DNA of 36,740 nt from Spirochaetaceae bacterium (GCA_028820215.1 JAPPKD010000093.1:1-36740); one strand, 5' to 3'; shown: positions 1 to 9,133, counted from the first letter of the stretch. The notes: generated by a model not told the origin, from the sequence alone. Numbers and translations: made by a program.

Positions 1-37
1 TTCTTACTTGAGGCACGATCTCGCTACGGTACGATTC

Positions 38-1411
38 TTAGGTGAGGCAACACGGCCGGGCACGCAGCCGTTCGATGGCTTCCTGCAGCGTCTGGAGCGA
101 GCGGCAGAAGGCAAATCGCAGGTAACGGTCTCCCTCCCGTCCGGTGGCGTAGAAGTTGTCGCCGGGCACCGTCGCCACCCCGGCCTGCTCGATGAGATGC
201 ATGGCGGCCTGCATCGGCGACATCGCCGCCAGCGCCGGGACCCCGCGGTAGTCCGCGAACAGGTAGTACGCGCCTTCCGGCGGGGTCGCCGCGAACCCGA
301 TCTCCCGCAGGCCGCCGACCAGCAGATCCCGTTTCTCGCGATAGCCCTCGGCGATGCCGGCGAAGAAGGGCCGGGGCTGGCGCAGGAGCGTCACCGCCCC
401 CTTCTGCAGCGGGGTGGGCGCCTGCACGACGAGATTGTCGTGGACCGCGCGCAACGCCGGCGTGCGGTCCGGCGGCGTGATGACCCAGCCGACGCGCCAG
501 CCGGTCGCGCGCCCGGTCTTGGAGATCGCGTTCACCACCAGCGTACGCTCGGCCATCCCCTCGAAGCGCGCCAGGCTGCAGTGACGATGGCCGTCGAAGG
601 TGATGTGCTCGTAGATCTCGTCGGTGATCGCGAACCGGTCGTGTGCGCGGCAGAGCTCCGCGATGAATCCCAGGTCCTCGGCGTTCAGCACCGTGCCGGT
701 CGGGTTCTGGGGGGTGTTCACGACCATCGCCTTGACCGACGGATGGGACAGCGCGGCCCGCAGCTCGTCGCGGTCCAGCCGCCACGTTCCGGCGCGGCGG
801 TCCTCGCGCAGGGTCACGAAGCGGGGCACGAGCCCGAAGATCGCCGCCTGCGACGGGTACAGCTCGTGGTAGGGCTGCACTACCACCACGCCGTCGCCCG
901 GGTCGAGCAGCGAGCGGAACGCGGCGGCCATGCCCTCGCTTGCCCCGAGCACCACCGTGATCTGCTCCTCGGGGTCGGGCCGGTAGCCGTGGCACGCCTG
1001 CGTGTAGTCGGCGATCGCGTGCCGCAGCTCGGGGAGTCCGAACGGGTAGGAGTACTGGTTGAGCTCGTCGCGTGAGCCGCGCATCCGTTCGAACAGCTCC
1101 TTCACCGGGCGATCGAGCGAATCGGCATCGGTGCTCCCCGTTGCGCGCAGGAGCTCACCCACGGTCAGCGACTCGACACGGCGCGCTCCCTCCTCGGTGC
1201 CGCCGAGCAGCGCCGCGACGCCACTCCACACCATGTCGTAGATCGGCGGTTCATCGGTAAACCCCTGCGCCAGGTTCACCGCGCCGTGGGCAGCCGCGAG
1301 GCGCGTCATGCGGCGGATGACCGTCTCCCTGACCTGTGCCGGCTGCCTCACGGCGAGCAACGTACCATGCGGCAAATCGTGGCGGCATGCCTCACGAGAC
1401 CTTGACGGCAC
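38..1411 (-). CDS. PLP-dependent class I/II aminotransferase
   Basis: Fold-type I aminotransferase of the aspartate/kynurenine aminotransferase group, transferring an amino group between an amino acid and a 2-oxo acid in the cytoplasm; substrate unknown. Visible motifs are NTPQNPTGT (residues 232-240), TDEIYEH (263-269, the Asp that contacts the pyridine nitrogen) and NAISKTGRATGW (294-305, with K298 as the probable Schiff-base lysine). About 45 residues (roughly 68-115) between the N-terminal LAQGF motif and the NQYSYPFGLPELR motif look like an insertion, because family members normally have a short helix there. The start is uncertain: the ATG at 1411 has no clear ribosome site, and a GTG at 1351 would remove 20 residues that do not look conserved. 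It is divergent from the 1447 gene with only about 35 bp between them. The family is clear; the substrate is not. Confidence 0.9.
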   Translation of the reverse strand: MPSRSREACRHDLPHGTLLAVRQPAQVRETVIRRMTRLAAAHGAVNLAQGFTDEPPIYDMVWSGVAALLGGTEEGARRVESLTVGELLRATGSTDADSLDRPVKELFERMRGSRDELNQYSYPFGLPELRHAIADYTQACHGYRPDPEEQITVVLGASEGMAAAFRSLLDPGDGVVVVQPYHELYPSQAAIFGLVPRFVTLREDRRAGTWRLDRDELRAALSHPSVKAMVVNTPQNPTGTVLNAEDLGFIAELCRAHDRFAITDEIYEHITFDGHRHCSLARFEGMAERTLVVNAISKTGRATGWRVGWVITPPDRTPALRAVHDNLVVQAPTPLQKGAVTLLRQPRPFFAGIAEGYREKRDLLVGGLREIGFAATPPEGAYYLFADYRGVPALAAMSPMQAAMHLIEQAGVATVPGDNFYATGREGDRYLRFAFCRSLQTLQEAIERLRARPCCLT

Positions 1412-1446
1412 GCGGCCCGTGGCCCTGAATGGGGGACGGCGGCGAT

Positions 1447-2109
1447 ATGCACAGCAGCTTTCTCCGGGGATCCGACTTCCGGATCACGCTCCAGCGGGAA
1501 GAGGTGCCTCACGACCGCTTCTTCCGCGATCTCGGCGCGACCGATCGCGTGGGCGTGTTCGCTCCCGGCGGGCTCGACGGGCTGGGCGCCAGTCTGCTGT
1601 TGCTGGCACACACCACCGCGTTTTACGACCGCTATCGGGAGTCCGGCAGCGAGTTCTTCGCGTATCCCGACTACTTCACGTTCCAGCGCCGAACGCCGGC
1701 CGCATCGTACTCGATGCTCGACGTGTGGCCGGGGCACAAGGACGTGACGGTCCCGGAGGACGCATCCGGGACGCTCGATGCCATCCTGGACCGGGCGATC
1801 AACGTCCTGCTGGTGCCTGCCGGTACACCCGGGACCACCGAGCGGACACCGGTGCAGATGGCCAGCGCGCGGCGCAACATCCGGAGGTGTTACGCGTACT
1901 CGGCGACCGGATCGGCGGAGCATCCCACGCTGTCGGTAACCTGCACGCGCGACGAGCCGGCAGAGTGGGCCCGCACGGTCGTCGAGTCGCTGCCGGACGA
2001 CGGCTCCGGCGTCCGCAGCCACTGGCAGCGCGTGGTCGACGGGGGCTCGATTCCGGAGCAGTCGTTCGCCGAGGTGCCGCTGGATCAGGCGCTCGCCCTG
2101 ATCCGCTGA
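1447..2109 (+). CDS. Conserved-looking protein of unknown function, first gene of the glycuronan operon
   Basis: Protein of 220 residues that I do not recognise. It has no signal peptide or membrane segment, is fairly acidic, and ends in a helix-like segment rich in Ala, Leu and Ile. The start is placed at the ATG at 1447, with a GGGGGA purine run about 10 bases upstream; an in-frame ATG at 1429 lacks a ribosome site. The stop is 43 bp before the enolase-superfamily gene and on the same strand, so it is probably the first gene of the 1447-9133 operon. Codon use matches its neighbours, which supports it being a real gene. It could be a small sugar-acid binding or accessory protein, but nothing in the sequence shows this. 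Confidence 0.7.
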   Translation: MHSSFLRGSDFRITLQREEVPHDRFFRDLGATDRVGVFAPGGLDGLGASLLLLAHTTAFYDRYRESGSEFFAYPDYFTFQRRTPAASYSMLDVWPGHKDVTVPEDASGTLDAILDRAINVLLVPAGTPGTTERTPVQMASARRNIRRCYAYSATGSAEHPTLSVTCTRDEPAEWARTVVESLPDDGSGVRSHWQRVVDGGSIPEQSFAEVPLDQALALIR

Positions 2110-2152
2110 TGCCACGGGACAGAGCCACGCTGAGACTGAGCGGAGGGTAACC

Positions 2153-3304
2153 ATGCGCATAGAGCGGATCCGCACCGTGACCGTGGGCAAGGGCGCCGAC
2201 GTCATGGTGCGCAGTAACTACGTGTTCGTGGTGGTGGAGACCGACACCGGAATGCGCGGCCTGGGCGAGGGGTTCCACAGCCTGGACGAGCCGATCGCCG
2301 CGTGCGTGGGCAAGTTCGCCCGGTCGCTGATCGGCGAGGATCCGGCGGCCGTCACCCGCAACTGGCAGCGCGTCTACCGCGGCCTGCGCTATCCGCTCGG
2401 CACCGCGGAGCTGTCGGCGCTGAGCGCCATCGAGCACGCCCTGTGGGACATCGCCGGCAAGCGGCTGGGCGCACCCGTGTTCCGCCTGCTGGGCGGACCG
2501 ACCCGCGACCGGGTGCGCCTGTACTCCGGCCTGAAGGGGGACGATCCCGAGCCGGCCGTCGCCGCGGCCGCAGTGGTGGCGCGCGGGTTCGGGGCGCTCA
2601 AGTTCAGCCCGCAGCCGCCGGAGTACGGGGCGATGGGCGAGACGGAGGTGGTCCGCGGCTCGGTCGCCCGCGTGCGCGCCGTGCGGGAACGGGTCGGGCC
2701 GGACGTCGACATCTGCCTGGACTACCACGGCCGCAGCTTCAGCCCGGTGGAGGCGGTCAAGCTGGCCGGCGAGCTGGCTCCGCTGGGCATCTACTTCCTG
2801 GAGGAACCGGCGCTGTCGGAGAGTCCGCGGTCGCTGCTGGAGGCCAAGGACAAGACCACGATCCCGATCGCCGCCGGCGAACGGGCGGTGACGCGGACGA
2901 ACATGCGCGACCTGATCGAGCTGCGCGCCGTGCACATCATCCAGCCGGAGCCGACCGCCAACGGCGGGATCCTGGAGACCTTCAAGCTGGCCGCCATGGC
3001 GGAGGCCGCCCATATCACGGTCGCGCCGCACCAGGCGTGCAGCCCCGTGTCGCTGCTGGTGAACGCTCACGTCGACGCCGCCATCCCCAACTTCCTGATC
3101 CAGGAGTGCAACTGCTTCCCCTACGACGAGGTGGCACGCAGCATCCTGGCGCCGCTGCCGGTGATCCGGGACGGCTACCTGGAGCTGCCGGACGCGCCCG
3201 GCATCGGTATCGAGCTGGACGAGCAGGCGGCAGCCGAGTTCCCCCCGCGCCCGTACGACCGGCCGATCATCGTGCAGGGAGACGGCTCCATCGGGTTGGA
3301 GTGA
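2153..3304 (+). CDS. Enolase-superfamily sugar-acid dehydratase (mandelate racemase/GalD-like)
   Basis: Mandelate racemase/muconate lactonizing enzyme family member of 383 residues, closest in motif pattern to D-galactonate dehydratase (GalD), which removes water from an aldonate to give a 2-keto-3-deoxy sugar acid. The N-terminal capping domain (about 1-115) ends in ALWDIAGK and LGGPTRDRVR. In the barrel, LDYHGR gives D190 (metal) and H192, FLEEP gives E217, AAGER gives E243, and APH gives H293, the GalD-type catalytic set. GGAGGG lies 5 bases before the ATG. The downstream gene starts within or just after its stop codon, so translation is probably coupled. Its place beside polysaccharide-lyase-like genes and a mannonate dehydratase suggests catabolism of a uronate- or aldonate-containing glycan. 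The exact substrate (galactonate, mannonate, gluconate or other) cannot be read from the sequence. Confidence 0.9.
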   Translation: MRIERIRTVTVGKGADVMVRSNYVFVVVETDTGMRGLGEGFHSLDEPIAACVGKFARSLIGEDPAAVTRNWQRVYRGLRYPLGTAELSALSAIEHALWDIAGKRLGAPVFRLLGGPTRDRVRLYSGLKGDDPEPAVAAAAVVARGFGALKFSPQPPEYGAMGETEVVRGSVARVRAVRERVGPDVDICLDYHGRSFSPVEAVKLAGELAPLGIYFLEEPALSESPRSLLEAKDKTTIPIAAGERAVTRTNMRDLIELRAVHIIQPEPTANGGILETFKLAAMAEAAHITVAPHQACSPVSLLVNAHVDAAIPNFLIQECNCFPYDEVARSILAPLPVIRDGYLELPDAPGIGIELDEQAAAEFPPRPYDRPIIVQGDGSIGLE

Positions 3305-3306
3305 CC

Positions 3307-5844
3307 GTGGACAAGGCGAGTTCCGCTTGGCCGGCCGCCCCGGTGCCCGTGAACGGCAGCGAGGCCGTGATCGAGGTGTTCTGGGACGGGACGTTCGCCG
3401 CCGACCGGCGCTGGCCGGCCCCGCCGGGCGGGCCGCGCTGGCGCAGCCACCACGGCCACCACGGCAACGAGCTGTGCTGGTCCGGCACCGGCGCCGTGGA
3501 GCTGACGCGCTCCTACAACCTGTCGATCCGGGGGTATACGCGGCTGAGCCTGGCGATACGGCTGGACACCGACACGCGGGTCAGCGTGTACGCAACCGTG
3601 GACGGCCGCGAGCAGCCGGTGGTCGAGGACCGCCCCGGCTGCAACCGCAAGCAGGAATACGACGGGCCGTTGGCCGGCGACCGGCTCGAACGAGTGCGCA
3701 TCATCCTGCAAGGGGTGACCGACGCCGAGCGCGACGCGTGGTTCCGTTGGCTGCTGGTGGGCCGCGACGCGTCCGCGTGGGAGCCGCCGGCGGATCCCTT
3801 TGCGGGGATGATCCACGCCGGCCCGGCCGCCTGCGAGCCGGGGCTGGGCCTGCTGCTGGACGCCGAGGACCTGGAGCGGCTGCGGCAGATCCGTGCGGCG
3901 CCGCTCCACGCCGCGGTCGTGGCCGAGGACGCGGCCCGCGCCGCTGCCCAGGCCGCGCTGGATCCACGGGCCACCCTCCGCCAGCACTGGCTGTACGCGC
4001 CGGACCGGTTCGGCCGCGATGCCGACGAGCGGGTGGACCTGGCGAACGACGGCATGGCGCTGGCCATCGAGGGGCTGCTGACCGGCAACGCCGGCTACCT
4101 GCGCCAGGCCGCCCGCTACGCGGTCGCCATGGCGCACATGCAGCACTGGTCGGAGGGCTTCACCGACCGGTTTCCCGATTCGCCGTGGCGACACACCGCC
4201 TTCGCCCCGAACGTGGCCACCATCAAGGCGTCGCTGCTGCTGGACCTCGCCTGGCACGCGCTGACGCCGGCGGGGAGGGAATTGATCCGGGGGGCGATCC
4301 GCGACAAGGGGCTGCCGTACATCGAGCCGTACGTGGCGCGCGGGCACCGGCTGGTCTCCATGAACCAGGGCGTGCGCTTCATGAAGGGCGCGATCCTGGG
4401 CACGCTGGCCACCGCCGGCGACCCGCATGCCCCCGCGGCCCGCGCCGCCGTCGCCGACTACGTCGACCGGCTGTCCGGCGGCATGATGGATCAGACGCGG
4501 GCCGACGGCACCTACGTGGAGGGCAACGCCTACGGGCTCGGCACGCTGGGGTCGGCGTTCGCCAGCTACCACGCTGCGGCGCGCTGCCTGGGCGTCCCGG
4601 CACGGGAGCTGGTGTTCGAGCGGGCGCTCGCCTGCCTGCGCTTCTCACGCGACATCGAGCAGACGATCAGCCCGCTGGGCGCCGCCTTCGCCGCCGGCGT
4701 GCTGGGCGATGGCGGCTTCCGCGACCAATGCGTGCCGTCATCGGCGCTTGCCGACATCTTCGGGAAACGCAACTGGGCGGAGTTCGGGGTGCTGGGGCTG
4801 GACGCGATCTGGGCACAGGCAGAGCGGGCCGAGGCGCTGCCGCCGCCGCGGCGGCCTCTGTCGGCGTACCGAGACGGCGGCTGGGTGTTGCTCCGCAACG
4901 CGGACCCCCGGCAGCCTGAGGTGACGCTGGAAAGCGGCCTGTGGGACCCGCGCGGCCACACCTGGAAGCGCAAGAACGCCGTCGAGCTGAGCGGCTGGGG
5001 AGAGCCGCTGCTGCTGCACCGCCATCACGTCGCCTATCTCGACTCGCGCTACGAGCACACGGCGCGCACCGCCGCCTACAACACGCTCACGCCGGCCGGC
5101 CGCAGCCAGGACGAGGGGCGTGCCGGCGCCGGCGCGCGGTTGCTGATGGCCGCCGATGCCGGCGTGTTCGCCGCGGCCGAGAGCGATGCCGCCAGCGCAT
5201 GGGAGGGCGGCGTGGAGCAGGCGCTGCGGCGGCTGCTGCTGATCCGGCCGAACCTGCTGATCGTCGACGACACGGCTGTCTTCACGGCGGTGGAGCCGGC
5301 GGTGCTGAGCTGGCACAGCCTGATGCCGTGGCGCGTCGACGGCCGGAGCTGTGCCGCACGTAGCGCCTCCGGCGCGGCCGTCCGGGTCACGACCTTCGCC
5401 TTGGACCGGCACGAGGGATTCGAGCTCGGCGCTGCCCAGGACGCCGTGCACCGCACCGACGGCGGCGACCACGTGCCCGCGTGGCGCGCCGCGTTCACGA
5501 CCCCGGCCGGCCGGCGCCACCGGCTGCTGTCCGTGATTCAGGCCGCACCGCCGGGCGGCGGTCTGCCGCCTCCGCCGAACCGGCTCGACACGCTGGAGCT
5601 CGCGGTCGAATCGGCCACGGCCGACGGCCGGACGGGGTGCGTCGCGTGCGGCGACGCCGGGATCGAGGCGTGGGGTTGCTCGACGGACGGCGCGATGCTC
5701 GCGACGATCCTGGATACCGGCGGCGCGCCCGCCGTCGCGGCGGCACTGGGAGGCACCCGGTTGACGACCGCGGCCGGCCGGACGGAGGGCTCCGGCCTGA
5801 TGACGCTGCCCGCGGGACGCGGACGCGAAGGAGTACGATCATGA
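3307..5844 (+). CDS. Heparinase II/III-like protein, divergent copy
   Basis: Protein of 845 residues with the architecture of alpha/alpha-toroid polysaccharide lyases: a beta-sandwich-like N-terminal region (about 1-170), a helical toroid from LGLLLDAEDLERL, and an all-beta C-terminal region from about residue 520. Toroid motifs include SMNQGVRF and ADGTYVEGNAYG, counterparts of the NNQG and DGGTYEGIGY stretches in the next gene. At the C-terminal metal/His motif it has RGHTWKRKN (H551) instead of the family H-x-H-D pattern, so catalysis or metal binding may be altered. The GTG at 3307 is chosen because GGAG sits about 5 bases upstream; a GTG at 3301 overlapping the previous stop is an alternative. 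Its stop overlaps the next ATG (ATGA). No signal peptide is visible, which suggests an intracellular lyase. It is paralogous to the next gene in domain layout. Confidence 0.75.
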   Translation: MDKASSAWPAAPVPVNGSEAVIEVFWDGTFAADRRWPAPPGGPRWRSHHGHHGNELCWSGTGAVELTRSYNLSIRGYTRLSLAIRLDTDTRVSVYATVDGREQPVVEDRPGCNRKQEYDGPLAGDRLERVRIILQGVTDAERDAWFRWLLVGRDASAWEPPADPFAGMIHAGPAACEPGLGLLLDAEDLERLRQIRAAPLHAAVVAEDAARAAAQAALDPRATLRQHWLYAPDRFGRDADERVDLANDGMALAIEGLLTGNAGYLRQAARYAVAMAHMQHWSEGFTDRFPDSPWRHTAFAPNVATIKASLLLDLAWHALTPAGRELIRGAIRDKGLPYIEPYVARGHRLVSMNQGVRFMKGAILGTLATAGDPHAPAARAAVADYVDRLSGGMMDQTRADGTYVEGNAYGLGTLGSAFASYHAAARCLGVPARELVFERALACLRFSRDIEQTISPLGAAFAAGVLGDGGFRDQCVPSSALADIFGKRNWAEFGVLGLDAIWAQAERAEALPPPRRPLSAYRDGGWVLLRNADPRQPEVTLESGLWDPRGHTWKRKNAVELSGWGEPLLLHRHHVAYLDSRYEHTARTAAYNTLTPAGRSQDEGRAGAGARLLMAADAGVFAAAESDAASAWEGGVEQALRRLLLIRPNLLIVDDTAVFTAVEPAVLSWHSLMPWRVDGRSCAARSASGAAVRVTTFALDRHEGFELGAAQDAVHRTDGGDHVPAWRAAFTTPAGRRHRLLSVIQAAPPGGGLPPPPNRLDTLELAVESATADGRTGCVACGDAGIEAWGCSTDGAMLATILDTGGAPAVAAALGGTRLTTAAGRTEGSGLMTLPAGRGREGVRS

Positions 5845-8138
5845 GTCAGAGGCTGTTCCCGATCCGGCACAGCGAGGGCGAGGCGATCCTGGTCCGCATG
5901 TTCGATCCGCGGCGGCACCCGCTCGCGGACTGGACGATCGACGGCGCCGATTCCGGCGAGCTCAGGGAGACCTTCCACTCGATCCAGTGCACGTGGCCCG
6001 GCGGCCGCCCGCTGGCCATCGTCCTGCGCCGCGAGGTCGACATCGACGTGGACGGCTACGACCTGCTGGTGCTGTGCGTGCAGTCCATGCGGTCGACGGC
6101 GATCACCGTGCGGGCGACCGTGGACGGCTCGCCCCGCGTGATCGTGGACGGGGCGGCGGGCATCGACGCCGGCCAGGAACTGGAAGGGAAAATCGGCGGA
6201 CGCCGGATCTCCGCCCTGGAGATCGAGCTCACCGATCCCGGGGAGCTGCCGGGCGTGGCCGACCTGTTCTGGCTCGGCGTCACCGACAGCGCCGCGCGCG
6301 CCGCCCGCCGCGCCCGCGTCCTGCCGTATCCCGACGACTGGCACGACCTGCTGCTGCCCGACGCTGTGGAGCCGGCCGCGGCCGAGCCGCAGCTCGGCCT
6401 GTTCTTCGACACCGCCGACCTGGAACGTCTGCGTGCGCGCGTGCGGGGGCCCACCTGGGGACCGGTGTACGACCGCCTGCGCGACGTAGCCCGCTCGTTC
6501 CGGGGCAGCGAGCCGTGGCGCGGCATCGGCCAGACCATCAACAACTTCCCGGTGCGCAACGGCCACCGCGGCGACGGGCTCAACACGCCCCACCACTGGA
6601 TCGACATCGCGGCGATGCGCATCTGCGCCTTCGTCGGCCTGCTGGACGGCGACCGCGAGCTGATGCGGATCGCGCTGCAGCACGCCGTGGCGGCCGCGCA
6701 CTGCGACGTCTGGACGCCGGGCTTCATGAGCGGCATGCCCGGATCGAGCTGGGAGACGCGCTGCTTCAGCGAGTACCGGGTCGCGATCAACTGCATCTTC
6801 GCCTGGGACTGGGCCGGATCGCTGCTGACGGACGCCGGCAAGGAGCTGCTGGCGCAGGCGGTGTCGATCAAGGCGATGCCGTGGATCCAGCAGACGCTGA
6901 TGCGCCACCCGTACGTGCGCGGCAACAACCAGGGCATCTTCTTCGCGTTCGGGGGCATCGTCGCCAGCGTGGCCCTGGCCCGGCACTGGCCATACGGCGG
7001 CGATTTCCTGGAGCCGTTCCGTGACGCGCTGGACCAGACCGTGCGCGCCTACTACGCGGCCGACGGTGGCACCTACGAGGGGATCGGCTACGCGACCGGA
7101 GCACTGCAACAGGTGCTGGCCGGCTATGCGGTCTACGCCCGGCACCGCGGCGTGCCGCTGGAGTCGATCGTTCCCGAGGTCGCCGTCCGCTCCGTGGACT
7201 ACATCACGGCCATGCTCAGCACCGAGCCGCCGGTGGGCGCGGTCATCAAGCACTCCGACGGCGGCCGGGCCGGCGTCTGCGTGGCGTCCGGGTCGCTGGG
7301 GCTCCTCTGCCGCCTGTCGGACGATCCGGCGGTGCCGGAGCTGCTGGCCGGCGTCAAGGAGGAGCTGCCTCGCGCCAACTACGCCCCGGAGCATGAGCTC
7401 AACATCATCTACGGACCGGACGAGCTGCCGCCGGCGGCCGCGCGGCCGCCGGTGTTCCGCAACCTGTCGGTGACCGGCCTCTTGTGCTCGAATCGGCCGA
7501 CCGCGGACGGGCCGGTGCGGGTGCAGATCATCGGCGGCCCGGCGGGCGCCGGGCACGGCCATGACGACCGCGGCAGCTTCGTGCTGGAGGCGTTCGGCGA
7601 CGAGCTGGCGGTCGACCGCGGCCAGATGCCGTACGTCGACCCGCGCTCGACCATCATCAAGCACGCGCGCTACCACAACCTGACCGTCCCGCACGCGGCC
7701 GACGGCACGCCGCTGCGCCAGCTCAACCCGTGCCCGGTCGCCACCGTGGCCGAGGGCGAGGGTGACGAGGAGCGCCTGCACTGCCGGGTCGATCTGGACG
7801 GCGTCTGGCCGGAGCCGGTCACCGGCGCCGAACGCCTGCTGGACTCCGACGATCCGCGCCGGCTGGCGGTCACCGACCGGCTGCTCCTGGAACGGCCGCT
7901 GGCGGCCGGCTTCTCCCTGCACAGCCGCTACCCGTGGGAGAAACGCGGGCGCGGCTGGGCCACCGAAGGCCCGCATGGCCGCCTCACGGTCACGCCGCGC
8001 TGGCAGCCGCACGCGGAGGAGGGCGGAGAGGACTTCGTCATGGGCACCAAGGAGCCGGCCTACCGCCTGCTGCTGTTGACCGAGGCGATGGTCGAGCACA
8101 CGCTCGTCACCGACCTGGAGGTGGAGCCATGCGCGTAG
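5841..8138 (+). CDS. Heparinase II/III family polysaccharide lyase-like protein
   Basis: Protein of 765 residues with the same layout as its upstream neighbour: N-terminal beta domain (about 1-165), alpha/alpha toroid starting near LGLFFDTADLERL, and a C-terminal beta-sheet domain. The C-terminal domain carries GHGHDDRGSF (H572, H574, D575), followed by a G-x-x-L-A-V-D-R-G stretch, the signature of heparinase II/III-type lyases. Toroid motifs TPHHWIDIAAM, RGNNQGIFF and ADGGTYEGIGY supply candidate Asn, His and Tyr catalytic residues. Such enzymes cleave uronic-acid-containing polysaccharides by beta-elimination, leaving an unsaturated uronate. AAGGAG lies 7 bases before the ATG, and the ATG overlaps the preceding stop. 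No signal peptide is apparent, so it probably acts on imported oligosaccharides in the cytoplasm. The polymer (heparan-like, alginate-like or other glycuronan) is not determinable. Confidence 0.85.
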   Translation: MSQRLFPIRHSEGEAILVRMFDPRRHPLADWTIDGADSGELRETFHSIQCTWPGGRPLAIVLRREVDIDVDGYDLLVLCVQSMRSTAITVRATVDGSPRVIVDGAAGIDAGQELEGKIGGRRISALEIELTDPGELPGVADLFWLGVTDSAARAARRARVLPYPDDWHDLLLPDAVEPAAAEPQLGLFFDTADLERLRARVRGPTWGPVYDRLRDVARSFRGSEPWRGIGQTINNFPVRNGHRGDGLNTPHHWIDIAAMRICAFVGLLDGDRELMRIALQHAVAAAHCDVWTPGFMSGMPGSSWETRCFSEYRVAINCIFAWDWAGSLLTDAGKELLAQAVSIKAMPWIQQTLMRHPYVRGNNQGIFFAFGGIVASVALARHWPYGGDFLEPFRDALDQTVRAYYAADGGTYEGIGYATGALQQVLAGYAVYARHRGVPLESIVPEVAVRSVDYITAMLSTEPPVGAVIKHSDGGRAGVCVASGSLGLLCRLSDDPAVPELLAGVKEELPRANYAPEHELNIIYGPDELPPAAARPPVFRNLSVTGLLCSNRPTADGPVRVQIIGGPAGAGHGHDDRGSFVLEAFGDELAVDRGQMPYVDPRSTIIKHARYHNLTVPHAADGTPLRQLNPCPVATVAEGEGDEERLHCRVDLDGVWPEPVTGAERLLDSDDPRRLAVTDRLLLERPLAAGFSLHSRYPWEKRGRGWATEGPHGRLTVTPRWQPHAEEGGEDFVMGTKEPAYRLLLLTEAMVEHTLVTDLEVEPCA

Positions 8139-9133
8139 GCGTTTTCGCCAAGGACACCAGCGACGAAGGCCTGCGGTTCCTGAAGCAGATCGGCGTCGAC
8201 GACGTCGACCTGCGGCTGGAGTACCTGGAGGAGTACCGCGCCTCCGGGTCGCTGACGGCCGCCTCGGCGCGCGGCGTGGTCGAGCGTTACGCCGGGTTCG
8301 GGTTGCGGATCAGTGTCGCCAACACCGCGATCGAGCATCTCTGGGACGCCTACTACGGGCGCCCCGGCGCCGACCGGCAGATCGGCCAGCTCTGCGAACT
8401 GATCCGCAGCGTCGGCGAGGCGGGTATCCCGCTGGTCGGCATCAAGCCCAACAACGCCCAATACCTGCCGCCCGCGGGCCCGCCCGGGCACACCGTGGGG
8501 CGCGGGCGCGGCGGCTACGGGCAGCCCGGCATCAACTTCGCGGACGCCGACCGGGTGATGGACGCGCCGCTGGGCGACGTGGAGCCGGAGCGCATCTGGG
8601 ACGGCTACCGCCGGGTCTACGAAGCGGCGCTGCCGGTGGCGGAGGAGGCGGGGGTTCGCCTCTGCCAGCACGGCAACGACCCGCCGATCCCGGTCTACCG
8701 CGGCATCCCGCACGTGCTGAACAGCTTCGCGGCCTTCGATCGGCTGTTCGGCGAGTTCCCGAGCCCCGCCAACGGCATGACCTACTGCGTCGGCACCCGC
8801 TACGAGTCAGGCGAGGACGTGCTGGCCGGCATCGCCCACTTCGGCTCCGAGCGCATCTTCAACGTCCACTTCCGCAACGTGATCGGCCCGATCCCGGCGC
8901 GCGGCGAGTACCTGGAGACCTTCCTGGACGACGGCGACATGGACATGGGCGCGGTCGTCGCCGCACTGGAGGCCGCCGGCTACGACGGAGTGCTCAACAT
9001 CGACCACATCCCGATCCTGGACATCGAGCAGGAGTGGGACAAGAAGCTGGGAACCGCCTGGGCGGTGGCCTACGCCAAGGCGCTGGTGACCGCCACCGAT
9101 CCCCGCGGCCGGGAGGAAAGCCGTGCGGTTTGA
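8129..9133 (+). CDS. Mannonate dehydratase family (UxuA-like) TIM-barrel enzyme
   Basis: Protein of 334 residues resembling D-mannonate dehydratase, which converts D-mannonate to 2-keto-3-deoxy-D-gluconate in hexuronate catabolism. Family-like stretches are HGNDPPIPVYRG (where UxuA has HPDDPP), SPANGMTYCVGTR, NVHFRNV and DDGDMDMGAVV. The C-terminal segment reads NIDHIP where UxuA typically has a PDHGH-like motif, so one metal- or substrate-binding position differs. It is somewhat shorter than E. coli UxuA (about 394 residues). The ATG overlaps the lyase-like gene by 10 bases, with GGAGGTGGAG immediately upstream, so it is the last gene of a tightly coupled operon. The context supports a role downstream of uronate release. 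An alternative is a related xylose-isomerase-like enzyme with a different sugar-acid substrate. Confidence 0.85.
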   Translation: MRVGVFAKDTSDEGLRFLKQIGVDDVDLRLEYLEEYRASGSLTAASARGVVERYAGFGLRISVANTAIEHLWDAYYGRPGADRQIGQLCELIRSVGEAGIPLVGIKPNNAQYLPPAGPPGHTVGRGRGGYGQPGINFADADRVMDAPLGDVEPERIWDGYRRVYEAALPVAEEAGVRLCQHGNDPPIPVYRGIPHVLNSFAAFDRLFGEFPSPANGMTYCVGTRYESGEDVLAGIAHFGSERIFNVHFRNVIGPIPARGEYLETFLDDGDMDMGAVVAALEAAGYDGVLNIDHIPILDIEQEWDKKLGTAWAVAYAKALVTATDPRGREESRAV

